From Eonycteris spelaea (taxonomy: Eukaryota > Chordata > Mammalia > Chiroptera > Pteropodidae): a stretch of DNA of 64,000 bases. Of the stretch, positions 41,365 to 54,994 are shown piece by piece; the first letter of the stretch is position 1; every line of letters begins with the position of its first letter. The position numbers were made by a program, and so were the translations under genes. The DNA lies in the NCBI GenBank assembly GCA_003508835.1, contig PUFA01000021.1, positions 6,178,501-6,242,500 on the forward strand. Reading direction: 5' to 3'. A model generated the notes under the pieces. The model saw nothing but the letters and a program-made list of their open reading frames with translations, did no database searches and was not told the DNA's origin.

Positions 41365-42305
41365 CCGTCAACCCCTTGGCTTTCTTTATTAAGATGTTTT
41401 AGAGGTTTAAGGTTCACAGCAAAAGTGAAGGAAAGGTAAGGAGGGTCCCCATATGTCCCTTGTCCCCAAATATGCATAGCCTCTCCCACCATCAATGTCC
41501 CCACCGGAGTAATACATTTCATAACAAGGATGAATCTACACTGACACATTATAATATCACTCGAAGTCCACAGCTGACGCTGTGGTTCACCAAGAGTTGT
41601 ACATTCAACGGGTTTGGACAAATGTGTAAGGACATGTATCCTTTAATACGATTATGGGATCATACAGAGCAGTCTCACTCCCCTAGGAATACTCTGTGCT
41701 CCACCTACTTCATCACTCCCTGCCCCGTCAATGCCTGGCAAACACTCATTTTGCTACAATCTCCATAGTTTTGTCTTTTCCAAAATGCCATACAGCTGGA
41801 ATCATAGAATATATTGACATTTCAGATTTGCTTCACTTAGAATTTGCATTTAAGTTTCTTCTTTGCCTCTTGATAACTTAGGTCACTTCCTTCAAGCACT
41901 GAATAATAATCCATTGTCTGGATGAACCACAGTTTATCCATTCACCCACTGAAGGCAGTTGGTTGCTTCCAATTTGGACAATTATGAATAAAGCCACTGT
42001 ACATATCTGTGTGCAGGTTTTTGTGTGGACATACATTTTCAATTCCTTTGGGTAAACACCAAGGAGCACAGTTGCTGGATCAGAGGATAAGAGCGTATTT
42101 GGTTTCCAAGGAACTTCCAAACTGTCTTCCAAAGTGGCTGTGCCACCAGCAATGAACAGGAGTTCCTGTTGCTCCACATCCTCATCAGCACTTGGTGTTA
42201 GTAGTATTTTGGATTTCTTGCCACCCTAATACATGTGCAGTGGTATCTCACTGGTGTTTTAATGAGCACATCCCTTGACTTTTCAGCTTGGTTATGAAGA
42301 CATTT

Positions 42306-42332
42306 TCTTTCTCTCTCTCTCTCTCTCTCTTA
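42306..42332 (+). repeat. (CT)n microsatellite inside the L1
   Basis: ctttctctctctctctctct and further CT units. Confidence 0.95.
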
Positions 42333-42990
42333 AAAGATTCAAGGATTGATATGGTCAAAATTTCTCAGTACTTACTTCTTATTCATCATGTTCAATGTCC
42401 ATAAGGGCGTCAATTATGTACAGTTTAATGAACATTTCCATAACTTTGCCTAATGTTTTATCCTCTTAAAACATTCAGGCCTTTAATCCTATCCAGAATC
42501 TATGTTTGTTAGTAGAGGACAGACAGAAATCTAACTTTTACTTCATTTTCTATACAGCTGATTATACAACATTCAGACAACAGCGCTGACTGAGAGAAAG
42601 TCTCTTTCTTTCTCTCTCTCCCATATATGAAATTCTCAGATGTGCAGAAATTTCTTTCTAGTCCTATATCATTATTTTAAGAGGTTAACAAGGTAATTCA
42701 TGTAAAAAGAAGGCAAGCACAGTGCCTGTGCATATATTCATCTCATCGTGATGATGATTTGTTAATTGTCTTGAATTATTTTTGTGCCTTTATATTTCCA
42801 AGTGATTTTTCAAATTAATTTTCTGTCATTTCTAACAACCTTGTTGGAGTTTTCGAAGGGAAAAAACATTAACTTTGTGTGTGAGGAAGAATTCTCTCCT
42901 GTACATACAAGGTTTTCTATAGTGAGCTTTCCCATCATTAATATACAATTAGTTCATGTCTCATTTTCTCTAGTTTTCTTTATGGGCTTC

Positions 42991-43018
42991 TATAAAATTT
43001 TATAATTAAAATTTTATA
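42991..43018. repeat. AT palindrome (12-bp arms, 4-base loop)
   Basis: tataaaatttta, spacer taat, taaaattttata. It lies inside the degraded L1 and is probably due to base composition. Confidence 0.85.
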
Positions 43019-43919
43019 AAAGTTTTGTGTATTTTTATTAGGATTTTACCTATGTATCTTATCATTATATCGCTCTCATAAATGAGATTGTATTTTTACT
43101 TGTCTAGCTATTTATGCTGGTGTATAGGAAAGCTATTGATTTTTGTCTTTTGAGAGTATAATCTGTATATCTTAAATGGACTCACTTTACTTGGAATAAT
43201 AATTCGTCATTTTTCCCTTATGATTTTTGGTACATGATTGTAAAAGCCTACACATAACAGCATGCCTCTTGCTGCCTCGCCCTTTACCCCCTAGAATTAC
43301 TTCGTATCCAAGTATAAAGTTGACCCACTGCAGATGATATAAGGTATAATATTCCAGATCTTAATAGAAGTCCTTCTAATATGGCACTCCTATGATAAAC
43401 ACAATATTTCTGATTGCGTGACTCCTTAACAACTTAAAGAATGTCCCTTCCATGTTATTCTAAGAGAATTGTTTAATCGTGATTGGGTGTGATACTTTAT
43501 CACATGTATTTTGTGCATTTGTGGAAATGACCATGGGCTTTTATCTGATTAATATAAAATACTAGATTTCATTAATTAGTTCCCTAATGTTGAACCATCC
43601 TTGTATTTCTGATATAAAACTCATTTTGCTATTATTTACATGAGTAAATTTTATTAAGAATTTTTGCTCAAATGCTTTAAAGTGACGTTGACCTATGATG
43701 TCATTTTTTGTTTTTCCATTTCTGTTCTGGGTATCAGTCCTATATTCATTAATATAAAGTTCAGTTTCTCTAAAAATTAATCTTCCATTAGTTACCAACT
43801 CAAATTACAGCGTGTCTCTGGCTGTCAACCCTTTGTACTTCCCCCACCCAGATTATATTTCACCCATTAGTGCCCACCATATGCTGTCGCTGCTTGATCA
43901 AGGAACATTTCATACACAG

Positions 43920-44165
43920 CCCCTGGAACCCTCTGGTTGAGTGGCAATGTCATACAGCTGCAGAATAATCATCAGCGTTGGCGTCAGCTGGTGGCCCATT
44001 TGGGCCCATGATTGTGTAAATTGAGACCTATGTTCTCCTCCTCTGTAAAATGATATGATACTTAAACTGCATGCTACTGTAAGGACTGAGAAAGTTAATG
44101 CTCACAGAGTATCTGGTATATACAAGGTATTCTATAAATAATGATGCTGATGATTTTCCTTGATG
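43920..44165 (+). repeat. MIR SINE, near full length
   Basis: 'tctcctcctctgtaaaatga', 'tactgtaaggactgagaaag', 'ttaatgctcacagagtatct', then 'attctataaataatgatgct' follow the plus-sense MIR order. The tRNA-like left part is poorly preserved. Confidence 0.72.
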
Positions 44166-44376
44166 AATATGAACAATCATTTGTTTCTTTCAATATGTCA
44201 GCCTTGGTCTCTGCATGTCCAATGATGCACAGGATTTACCCAGGAAATACACAAAGATAACTCATAACTGAAAGGATTACTGGTAGTCCTATGAGATTAG
44301 ATACAGATCCTGGGAGAGTCTGACAGTGGAGGGAACGAAAATCATGTGGTAGGGTTAACAGCCTAGGCAGGCAATT

Positions 44377-44825
44377 GTTGTGGGTTGCATTGTGTTCATT
44401 CAAAAACTATGCTGCGGGTCCCTCTCCCTGACCCAACGTACCTGTGAATGTGACCTGGCTTGAAAATAGGATCTTTTCGAATGTAATTAGTTAAAATGAG
44501 GTCACACTGGAGTCAGGTGGGCTCCTAATTCAATATGACTGGTGTGTTTATAAAGGAAGGAAGACAATGTGAAGACACAGGCACACAGGTGATGAGAAAG
44601 GCAGAGACTGAAGCGATGGTGATGCATCTACAAGCTAAAGACACCTCAGGTTTCAGAAAGAAGCTAGAAGAGGCAAGGAGGATCCTCCCTGAGAGATTTC
44701 GGAGGGAACACGGTTCTGCCAACAACTGATTTCAGAATTCTAGTCTCCAGAACTCTAAGATAACATATTTCAGTTGTTTTAAACCACACAGTTGGAGTCA
44801 CTTCATTACAGTCGCCCTAAGTAGG
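44377..44825 (+). mobile_element. MaLR-type solo LTR (MLT1-like)
   Basis: 'tgggttgcattgtgttcatt', 'atcttttcgaatgtaattag', 'ttaaaatgaggtcacactgg', 'ggtgatgcatctacaagcta' and 'tttcagttgttttaaaccac' occur in LTR order. The 64-66 codon frames within it are not viral genes. Confidence 0.85.
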
Positions 44826-46837
44826 GTCCTGTGGATCAGAACCAGAGAATGGCTTGGAGGTTCGGGTTGTCAGCGGAGTAAACCATGAGGAAAACGGTGA
44901 AGCTCCGCAACAAGAGAATGTTGATATTAAGTCAAATGTCATCTGAGCTAGGGCGAAGGGGGGACATGGTCTGAACTGCGCGCCAACCGGGAGAGGGGAA
45001 ATGCTGAAAGGGGCAGAGAATATGGCCACTTACACCATGATGACTGTGTTAAACATTTTATCAGATGCTCATTAATTCATGGGAAATCGCTGCCATTTTA
45101 ACTGCTAGAATATATTTGATAATGTGCCAAAGAAAAACAATTTTGGAGGGGGTGGGGCATAGTGACACTAAACAGGTCCTAATCGCCAAAGTCATTTTAT
45201 CACAGAGAAGGAAAGGCGCCTTGGGCCCCGAGACTCTTTTTTCACCTTGTAACTCACATTTGTGCTGTCAATTCATTACTCTCAAACTTTCAAATCCAGA
45301 ACCTTTCCTGGATGTTGCCCATGCCAACCTTTGGAATTTCACCTTCCTCATCACTCTATTTTCTGATTGATGATTCAAGTTAAATTGATCATGACTCTAT
45401 CTGATCGGACAATCTAGACAAGCAAAATGCAGGCATCATGGTTTCACACTGGTCAAACAGGATCAAAGATGTGGATGACAGGCCAGCAGAGTGGGTGACT
45501 GCATTTAACGTTCTACAAATAGAATTAATTGACTTGCTCTCCAAGTCATATGATGGAGCTATTCTAAATCTGGGAATGAAACCAAAATTTCTCACCATCA
45601 ATTCTCTTTTCTCCAGACCAGGCGGTCTCAAAATTTTTATTCTCTGATGATAATCAGTTTAAATGAGAGAGCTCCTGCCAACCCCAATGCTCTAATTACA
45701 CAGTTAGGAAGGACTGATAATAATTATTGCGATGTTCTATCCTCAAAAATTATCAGGAAATGCTAATTGATTTCAATGCCAGGTTCCAATATTCCATAAA
45801 ACATCTATGCACACACATTTTCAACTGCCTAAATATGAGTATATTTGATAAATCCATCATTAGTGATTCTTAACCCAAATCTGTTACTATAAAATTAATT
45901 CTGAATCTTATGCTTTGCTCTCCATTTTCAAATAATTCAAAAATATCGTTTAACTCAATGAATAAATGAATATTTCAATATTACATGGTCCGCTAATATA
46001 AAAGAGGAAAAAGGTCCACAGACACTTTTCCCTATATTTTCTTTGTGCAAGACTGAAAGCTTTTAGAAACTTAAATATGATTACAGCAGGGGTCTAAGAG
46101 GAAGCATATCAAGGCCAATGAATTGAGTGTTTGAGATATTATTCATGCTTGACATGGCTTTTTATAAAATTCTCATTTCTTGTCGCCTGGAATTTTGCTT
46201 ATTTTTCTTTTAATTATAAAATTCCATGGTTACTTCCACCAATAAAACAGCAACGTCCTCTTAAAAGGAAAATATTCTAGCAGAGCACAGTGCTTCTATT
46301 CTGTTCCATTTCCTCCCCCTCTAGGGGACACTTCATTGCCAGGTCCCATTCACGGCCAGTGAACTCTTGCCAACAAAGACTCGAAATGATGAACTAACTC
46401 ACAGATAGAATGCATAAGCTACATTTGTTTAGGAAAAAGAAAAGAACAGCCTACATTTACGGAACTCTTTAATACGTGTCACGGTCAACCTGTGATGGAT
46501 TTTTTAAAAAACATATACAAATGCTTTGGATAATTAAAAAACACCTTATGCAATCAACACCTTAATATTTTCACCCAGAGTTTTTGATAGAAATTTCCAG
46601 ATAGGAAATCAGGTGAATATTTTGTGATGTGATTTATCGACTCATGGGCTGTCCGAGCCTCACTCTAAGCATCCTTTTCGCGTAAGCCCACTGAAGTCAG
46701 TCCTTCCGAGGCCTCACGCTGGATTCTTCCTGCTCCATTTCAGTCCTTCCTTTCTCAGCAAAGGGCAATTCCATCTTTCTAGTCGCCAAGTCCTAAAAAA
46801 CTGCCTCCTCTGACTCTTATTTTCACACACAGTATTG
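44826..46837. other. Unassigned intronic sequence
   Basis: No family recognised. 101-, 80- and 69-codon frames at 45065-45647 show no domain. Confidence 0.45.
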
Positions 46838-47185
46838 GTCCTGGATTAACTCGCATCCCCCAAAATTCCTATGTCGAGGTCCTAACCTACATCTCAGAAT
46901 GTGGCCTTACTGGGAAATAGGGTGACTGTCCGTGTAATTAGCTGAGCTCATATTAGAGCACGGGGAGCCCCCAATCCAACCTGACGCACACACACAGGAG
47001 AGGGCCACCAGCCAAGGAACTACAAGAAGCGAGGAGGGAAGCCCGGATCGCACCCTGTCCTGGCGTCAAAGGAAGCATGGCTCTGCTGGCACCTGGATCT
47101 CAGACTTCCGGCCCCCAGCACAGCGAGAAAATAAATCTGCTTGCTTTGCAGTCTGTTACAGAGGCCCTGGCCATCTAAGAGAGTA
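46838..47185 (+). mobile_element. MaLR-type solo LTR, third plus-strand copy of this type
   Basis: 'ggattaactcgcatccccca', 'catctcagaatgtggcctta', 'gggaaatagggtgactgtcc', 'ggatctcagacttccggccc', then 'gagaaaataaatctgcttgc'. It is shorter than the 32.6 and 44.4 kb copies because of internal deletions. Confidence 0.8.
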
Positions 47186-48576
47186 TCAATCCATCGGTCA
47201 ATCCTATTGGCTCGAGATACCTATAAAATTACTTGTAAATATTTTTCTCCTCACGCTGAGTTATTTCTAGATTTTACTTTCTGTGAGAAGTTTTTATAGA
47301 ACTGGAATTAGTTTCACCTCGATTCCAATACTCCTGGCATATAGATATTTTAAACTGACTGAAAAGTAATACCATAAGAGGCGTGACGCTTGCTCTGCTG
47401 TTTCCTCCACCTTGACTGGCAGACGACAGGGAAGCCTGGCCACCTGCTGCAGCTCGTCCCACCAAGCGACCCTGTGGAGCGGCTGCGCCTTCCACCGTCC
47501 AGCTCGAGATTCTAGACGTCTTTATTCACAGTCAAGCTCTCCATGCGAATGCTGTTTCTCCAAGAGTTTCCTTCTGGAAGAAGGATGAGCACACGAGCCG
47601 AAGGAAACGACCAGGCATGTCATTCATTGCTCAGTGCATTTTGACATGCGCGGTGGGTTCATAGTTTTTCTAAACTGAAAATCAAGTGACTGAGCTAAAC
47701 TTAGAAATCGTTTGGGAACCTGAAACTCAACAGCTACCAATACAAGGCCCTGTGTAATTAGATGCTAAATTCTACACACGGACGTTCCGTGCTGGAAGAG
47801 ATCAGAGGGGCCTGAGACCCGTAAGCACACACTGGAAGACGGGAGTCTGGCTGTGTGAATGTGTTCCTCTCTCTGGTTTGCTTTGTCATCTGCAGACTCA
47901 TCTCTGTTTGGGATATTTTTAAAGTACTGCATTTAGAATTAATTTACAATATGAAAGCATACTTAAACATCTTTGTCCACAAGGAATACAGATTTTTCGA
48001 CAGGACTGAAAGATAATAACTTGTAAACCAGGAGGGAGAACAAGAATGATAAACACCGGTTACTTACACTATTAGATTTTATATCATGTTTTCCTCCAGT
48101 GTATGAGTGATTGACAGAAAATGAAATAAATGCCTAGGACTCAAGTAGATGTGTTTTCCCCATTTGCATAGCTCCAAGTCTTTCTGGGTAAGGGACACCT
48201 AGTGGATGCTCTTTTGCATTTATAATGCTTTACATTTTGTATTTCTTACTAGCAGGCTTGATACAGGAAAATTCACGTTGGTAGCCCCATAGAAAAGAAA
48301 TTCACTGTGATTCTCTTTTCAAATACCACCATATTTCTAGTTCCCAGTCTCATATTTTCTCATCTATTGTTGTACTTGTGTTTTTTTAAAAAAAAAGTCA
48401 TACGATTGGGTAAAACACACACACACAACAAATTATAATACTCTTCAGGATAATAATTACTCATTTCATTTTTCATGAACTCGTTCCATTTTGAAACACG
48501 TGGCATCTGCCTCCTGTGCCAGATTGCACATCCAGTCACGTGGGGGTAAACTGTGCCCGCCAATGTGGAGGGTTAG
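47186..48576. other. Unassigned intronic sequence with a GC-rich patch
   Basis: 47380-47520 is GC-rich and carries a minus-strand frame starting MEGAAAPQGRLVGRAAAGG, with Gly/Ala/Ser bias and no domain. Its open state is probably a composition effect. The rest is AT-rich. Confidence 0.4.
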
Positions 48577-49090
48577 ACGGACTTAATGAACGACAAGTTC
48601 CTCTTTGTTTAGAAATTCCAGGAAGCTCTCTGAAGGACGTGACATTGAAACTGAGCTGCAAAGAAAAAAAAAAGAGGAGTCCCCAAACTAACAGATGAAG
48701 AGAGAAAACACAGTGCAGGCATGAAAGTCTGGAAGCAAGATTTGCCACGCTTCAAGGAGATGCGATTTCACGCTATGAACTTTGAGAAGCCACCGGAGAG
48801 TCTTCGCTGAACGGAAGTGACAGGATCAAGTACGACTTAGGTGTTATGGGTGAGAGAAGGCAGGGGTGAGACTGGATAATGGAGACCAGTGAGGAGGCGG
48901 CTGTTCAACGATCTCGGTTAGGAGCGAATCGCAAGGACAGAAGGTTGGTGTAGGGGGGTGGACAGATCTGATCCGAGACAGACTTGGAATGTCAAGCGGT
49001 GAGACAACGGTGGCTGAAGGTTCACCATGGCTGAGGGAAAAGGAAGCTAAGTCGTCTCAGGAAGGAGAAGACGACATCTTAAAATCCAAA
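48577..49090 (-). repeat. L2 LINE fragment, antisense
   Basis: 'aggaagctctctgaaggacg', 'tgacattgaaactgagctgc', 'gaagtgacaggatcaagtac', 'gagaccagtgaggaggcggc', then 'ggtggacagatctgatccga' follow reverse-complement L2. An A-rich run (48662-48674) interrupts it. Confidence 0.68.
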
Positions 49091-49154
49091 ACGTTATTTC
49101 TTCGTGAGCAGTAACCACTCCACGTGGAAGGTCGGCTATTTCTGCCTTGCCCGG

Positions 49155-49705
49155 TCAGCTTCCTATCGCTGATGGAAAAATGACCGCAGACTCGGTGGCT
49201 TAAAATACCACAAAGTTGTTATATTACAGCTCCTCAGGGCAGGTCCTGCACATGTCTCGGTAGCTGAGTCAAGGTGTCTGCTAGGCTGCATTGTTTTCTG
49301 GAAGTTCTCACGGGGAATCTCGTTCCTCATGTCTTCCACCTCCTGGAGGTGACCCCGTGTTCCTGGACTCACAGCTCCTTCTCTCCTCTTTTAAAGTCAG
49401 AAATAGCAGGTTGAGACCTCCTTTGACGTTTCGTCTACCGTCACCTCTCTGTGACCACCGTCAGAAGAGGTTCTTGGCATTTCGGCACTTGTGTGCTTAA
49501 ACTGAACTGGGCCCACCGGGATAATGCAGGTTCATCGCCCCCCACCCCTCAAGGTTACTCTCTCTCCTCTCCAGGTCAGCTGTTTAGCAGCATTAATTCC
49601 ATCCTCAACACCCATCTCCTGAGCCATGAAAGGGCACATACGTACAATCTCCCAGGGTCAGGGCGTGGCCACCTTTGCGGGTCATTCTTCTGACCTGCAT
49701 GTGCG
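49155..49705 (-). mobile_element. MaLR-type solo LTR (MLT1-like), antisense
   Basis: Reverse-complement order of the 21.2 kb family: 'cagcttcctatcgctgatgg', 'cggtggcttaaaataccaca', 'ctgggcccaccgggataatg', 'ctctccaggtcagctg', then 'ccagggtcagggcgtggcca' near the left LTR end. Confidence 0.8.
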
Positions 49706-52700
49706 TGACACCTCTCCCCGCACGCCCAGTTCACATCCAGCCCAATTCCTTCCTGAGAAATTACCTTCCACCATGTCACTCTGCACAGAACATATCATGG
49801 GCCACATTCGACCCCTTAAGCCTGACTGAGCTTTCATTTGCAGTAATATGTCAGCATAAACCCCAGCAAAAATAATTCCCAAATAACGGGCAGTTTGTCG
49901 TTCCTTATCCACAACACGGCTAAAACCTGTCTCCCCCTGCAAACTGCTCACTTCACTTCTTACAACTTTTCTTCACGGGCTCATTAAAGACTCATTTTAA
50001 AGCATAGCTATTTGCCAGTGTGTGAGGTAATGGGCCCAACTTTCCTTAAGAAAAGAAATTAGGTAGTTAACGTATGTATTGGGGCTCTTCATAAGATGCT
50101 TTCATTCTTCAAGTTGTGAAGTCACAAAAACCAGATGGAAAGTAAACATTAATTTATACAACTGCTTATATTCTTGTAACCAAACAGTTCAGTGGAAAAA
50201 CGAAATGGCTGCTAAAATTGAACAATGACAGGAATCGTTGAAAGCTTGTGGCAGAAAGAGCGGATTTAGGGCCACTCTGGTTGGTGAAACTTAGCAGACC
50301 CTCGGAGGGTGGTCTGCAATTATGGTTTTTCGTCTTTGACTCAGCACAGGACAAGGCTTTGACAGAGCCAACACCACACACCAGATCGCGCTGGTCTTAA
50401 TTTCATTACTGGCAGTCATCAAAACGCAAATAAACCAGGAAAAGAGCCGTGGTAGATCCTAAAAACGATGAAATAAACTGAGAAAACAAGGCTTTTAAAA
50501 TTTAGGCTGATTTTGCAAATGTTCTTCTTGAGTGAGTTTTCTTGAAACGATTGTGAAACGACATGAAAAAGTCTCCTCCACTCACTACAAAAGTGACTGT
50601 TGATCATTCCAGTGTCGGTAGACACGGGACACTGGAGGACACTTTGCATTCCTGTCATCCTCATAGCTCTGAACCGAGCCAGGTCTCAGCACGAGCTACC
50701 AAAACGCAGCAGGATAAGAGGGACAAATTGTTCTTTCATTCTGAATGTATGTCAAGATCTATATTTTCATGGTATGATTAGCACAGAAAAAAATTATGAC
50801 CAAATATAAAAATGCATACACGTCGTATGTAATACTCATTGTGAACACCTGACTCTAAATATTCAGTATGAAATGTTATTCTCAAGTAACTTATCTCAAG
50901 TAACATCTCTAAACTCATGTCCCACATTATTTACTTGAATGATTTTAAAATAATTACCCTCATGTAATTTGTATACAAGAACAATTACAAAAATAATACT
51001 GTTTTAAAATGGACTTGGCAATAAACATTTGCAAGTTCCCTAAAAATGTAAGATGATGTGATTTTTACATCTAAATGTAATTTTCCTAAATCTATACATT
51101 TTAATAACTTATAGTACAGTAGCCAGACCTTATTTATAAAAAGATAGTGCTACGACTTGCCCTTCTCCCTCAGTAACCACGTCGTGATGGATTTTTTCCT
51201 ATATGTTTATCAGTAAATTGTATTAAAGACTTTGGATGTAATTTAAATGTACCGCAGGGCAAAAATGAAAAGAGAAAGTATTTTAATAGTGTGTTTCTTC
51301 AAACGAAGATATTAATTTATTTCATTAACTATAATAAATGTTAGGTTTATTTTTTTTAACTTGGAACTACTTCCTTGTATGTTAGAATCTTTCTGTTCTT
51401 GTCATAATCACTGATTTGCATGGTATGTATATGTGTGCATATGTGTACGTGTGTATGAAGTAACATCACATGTTTAATGATGTTCTCTACAAGTACAGTG
51501 AGATAGTATTCAGCAGAAAGTTTCACTTTAAGAGGTTTGCATTAAACCATAATGAACACATTCTATATGGCACATAAAATACTGTATAAATCATGGTTAG
51601 AAAATGTCTGCATCTCTCCTATACATGATTATTATTTTAGTCTGCAGAATTAAGGCAGGTAACAGGCAGTTTCACTCATAGATAAGAATGCTGCCAGAAA
51701 TACGAAACACCTGAGGCAAAACCTTGCTTTTTTTTTTCAGTATTTTTTTCCTTGCTTAGTGTTCTCTAAGTTAACCTCTACAAACCTCAATCTACTCCTT
51801 TGTAAAATGTTCAATGCAGTACTAGCATTCTTTTCTAAATTTGAATAATAATGTAAAACTATTCCAAGGGAGCATTTCTAGGTAATATGAGATACATAAT
51901 GTATTATCCTAATGTATTCAAATAGATAGAAAACTGTGTTTGCAAATCAATATTTTCATGAAACAATACATCTAAAATATGGACACTAATTAGAATATTA
52001 CTAACAAATACGGGCAAGAGAGCTTTGTATGCAGATTCAAATAGCTAGGAATAGACAAGAATAGAAATGATTTATCCAGAAGAATCTGGATAAGCTATTT
52101 ATTTTAAAGTACTGAATTTTATTGAATAACTTGGAAGAAGAGATCAAATTTTTAAAAAGACTTTTCTTCAATAAAATCCATCAGAAGTAGTCTTCAATGT
52201 ATGATAGGTATTCCTGATAAATTGGACAATACATTTTCAAATGGCCTTATATTTTAGAAATGCATGCACAGAAAAATAATCGTATCCTTGAAAAAGCTTT
52301 TTAAAATCAATACATTGTTAAAGCATTGAAAACCAACTTTCTCATAAAACAGTAAGAGCAGCATTCACATACAAGTTTGCTAGCTTCCCCTCCCTCATTT
52401 TACTTTCTATCACTGTTCTCTGAGGAACTCAGCACTATACACATTGAAATTATTATTGAGCCTTTCAAGTTCACAAGATGTAATTCTTCCCTAAGAAACA
52501 AGACTTGATTTCAACACAATTCAAATTTTAAAATTTAAATACGCATGATTCCATTTTGGATGACTCTGCTAAACACAGGCACAAATAATTTTGATCATTT
52601 TAATTAATGAGGATATTTCACTAGCAGACACAATAACTAGTTCCTGAATTTACCACCCATGTGCTTACAAGGGAATGTGATCCAAGGAACTCAAAGATGG

Positions 52701-53114
52701 ATGAACCAGACAGGTTGGTACCCAAAAGAGATACGGGTCTGACTCAGAGCCATCATTCACTCACTCAAGAAATACCTCTAAACACTATATTCTACCTTTT
52801 CTTCAAGACACATAATAGGAGCACAGTATATATGGGTCTAAGTACAAATGGCAGAGATCAGAAAACATTACTGAACAAAAAGAACTTTAAATGCACACAT
52901 TTTCAAGTAAAATTTGTTATTTTCTTTACAGATCACATGTCCCACTGGATTAAAATTTCTTATCAATTAATTCATATTTTAGTCTCTATTATGAATATGT
53001 CACCTTCCCTTCTTCCACATACATAGCAAACACCTCTACCAATTCACCACATGACTTTACAGCTGATTAGACAAAGAAACTGTACATTTGTTTTAAGCTG
53101 TTATCAAAACCCTG
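49706..53114. other. Long stretch without recognised features
   Basis: About 3.4 kb, AT-rich from 50800 on. A small direct duplication (tctcaagtaac twice) lies near 50880-50905. The 121-codon frame at 52661-53026 has no domain. I see no repeat family with confidence. Confidence 0.5.
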
Positions 53115-53500
53115 TGGTGACTGTCTTAATTGAGACGGCTATTGTAACAAAAACACTAGACCCTGAGTAGTTTGAACAAACATAACATTTATTTGTTCTG
53201 AAATCTGCAAGTCCAAGGTCAAGGTGTCTGGGAAGACACCACCAGACCACCAGATCGGTGTCCATTGAGAGCTCACTTCCTGGCTGCAGATGGCCATCTT
53301 CCCACCACGTCCTCACATGATGGAGCACAGAGAGCCACGAGCTCTCTCATGACTCCCATTAGGACACAAATCCCATTCCCAGGGCTGCACTTGGGACCAT
53401 CTGGTCCTAATCACTGTCCAAAGGCCCCGTCTCCTGACACCATCATCGCGTTTCCAACAGACAGGGTTTGGGGACAACGCAAAATGTCAGTCATCAACAG
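53115..53500 (-). mobile_element. MaLR-type solo LTR (MST/MLT-like), antisense
   Basis: Reverse-complement order: 'gagacggctattgtaacaaa', 'gcaagtccaaggtcaaggtg', 'ggtgtccattgagagctcac', 'ccaccacgtcctcacatgat', 'ggtcctaatcactgtccaaa', 'ggccccgtctcctgacacca'. It lacks the T-rich end of the 49.2 kb copy and is closer to the MST group. Confidence 0.85.
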
Positions 53501-54994
53501 CAACATACTGAATTTTCACCTTTTTTCTTATGAGACTGACTTACCTTTATTAACATTTAAGACCTTGCTGTTTTTTCATTTTTTAAGTATTTCTTTTGTT
53601 CCCCCAGGTGCTTATATACTGACTGGTATCTTTATAAAACTTGTCTAGGTCACTAATTGTCATCACTCATACACCATAATAACACCACAGCCTTCCATTC
53701 AAGAATAAAAGTGGTCCTGAATTTGTAGGGAAACATTTAGGTGAATTTTTCATTTTTATAACATCCATTTATTTCAGTAACATAACATCGGAATATATGT
53801 GTGTATACGTGTGAATAAATAACATGTATTATTACTCATGTAGAATATATTGTTTAATACGCACGTTTATTATATATATTTACTTATCGTACCTTTAGTT
53901 CATAAGGGAAACATCCAAGAGTTGATTTACACGTATTACACATTTTTTAATTTATACCACAGGCCGATATCCCCTAATGTTTATAAATTTTATGAGTAAT
54001 TCTCTTTGCATTGGTTTGTCTCTTTTATCCTTTTCTTGGGAGACAATAATGTCTCTCAAATTTAAAACTCAATTCCGCTTTCCACTTTGGAAATATTTAG
54101 CTATTTAGTATATGACAAATGTTCTGTCACTTTGGAAACTAGTATAGACCCAGTTTGGACTTCTATGCTTTTTCCTAAAAGTCCTACATTAACTGTCACA
54201 TACTCATTCGTCTTTTTCAGAGTTTTAAATCCTGAGTTTTGTCACATCTTTATCTTCTCCTTATTGATTTAATTTCCCATTTTGTGTCTCTACCTATAAT
54301 TTCTAGCGTACTTTTAGTTCACTGGTGATGCTTTTCATCGTATTTCGTTTTTGTTTACTGCATGCTTTGTTCTTTTCTGTCTCTTGGAGCAAAGATTAGG
54401 ATGTTTTTTGCTGGTTTCTACATCTCTATTTTGCAGCAGAATTTTACGGCTTAAAATTAATCTCTGATTTTAGTAGTTTTACCTATTTTGAGATATGTAT
54501 GTGTTTTCAGAACATTTGATCATCCAGTATTGCTTTTTATGAATTTCTTCTACTTCTCCTTTTAATTTAGATTATCTTCAATGCACTTATTCTCTTTCAG
54601 GCAATTTATAGACATTTACACAAACTTTAATGGGAAATAAAAGACATGAGATGCTATCGCATCTCCATTAAGAAATATGTCACCCTTCCTCTGTCCAAGT
54701 CTCTCCTTGCATAAAGAAGAGGGGTTCATGTTGCGTATGTGGTAGTAATCCTTCATAATGAAACAATGTTCTAACGGTATAGTGATAAATGCTATTTATG
54801 TGACACTTCAATAATGCCAGGCAAAGTATGGTTTGCAAATGAAGAAAATTGGGCTAGAAAAGTGTGTAATCTACTCGAAATTGGAGAATGAAAAACAGCA
54901 AAGCAGGGAGTCAGACTCATGTGAGAATGTTGCATGAATTTCTCAGTACAGCGAACTCTCAAACTACTTTGAGGAGGAACCAACTGGGGACTCA
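53501..54994. other. Unassigned AT-rich sequence
   Basis: T-rich on the plus strand and possibly very old L1 antisense sequence, but I cannot align it with confidence. Confidence 0.35.

Larger units (their letters stand above)
41365..43800 (-). mobile_element. Long old LINE-1 (L1M type), antisense; 3' UTR to mid-ORF2
   Basis: 41365-42310 is a clear reverse-complement L1 end: 'taaggttcacagcaaaagtg', 'ccataattttgtc'-like text, 'aatccattgtctggatgaac', 'caattatgaataaagccact', 'acaccaaggagcacagttgc', 'ttccaaagtggctgtgccac'. A CT microsatellite (42306-42332) follows. Weaker ORF2 sequence then continues: 'caggcctttaatcctatcca', 'ataaatgagattgtattttt', 'atgttgaaccatccttgtat', 'ctgatataaaactcattttg', up to 'gttctgggtatcagtcctat', which belongs to the reverse transcriptase region. 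Total about 2.4 kb, many frameshifts, no intact ORF. It lies in the same orientation as CTNND2. Confidence 0.85.

Noticed and set aside
47274..47495. Gly/Ala-rich minus-strand ORF as a candidate CTNND2 exon 1
   Set aside because: It does not encode the expected MFARKPP-type start, no good donor follows, and CpG density is limited.
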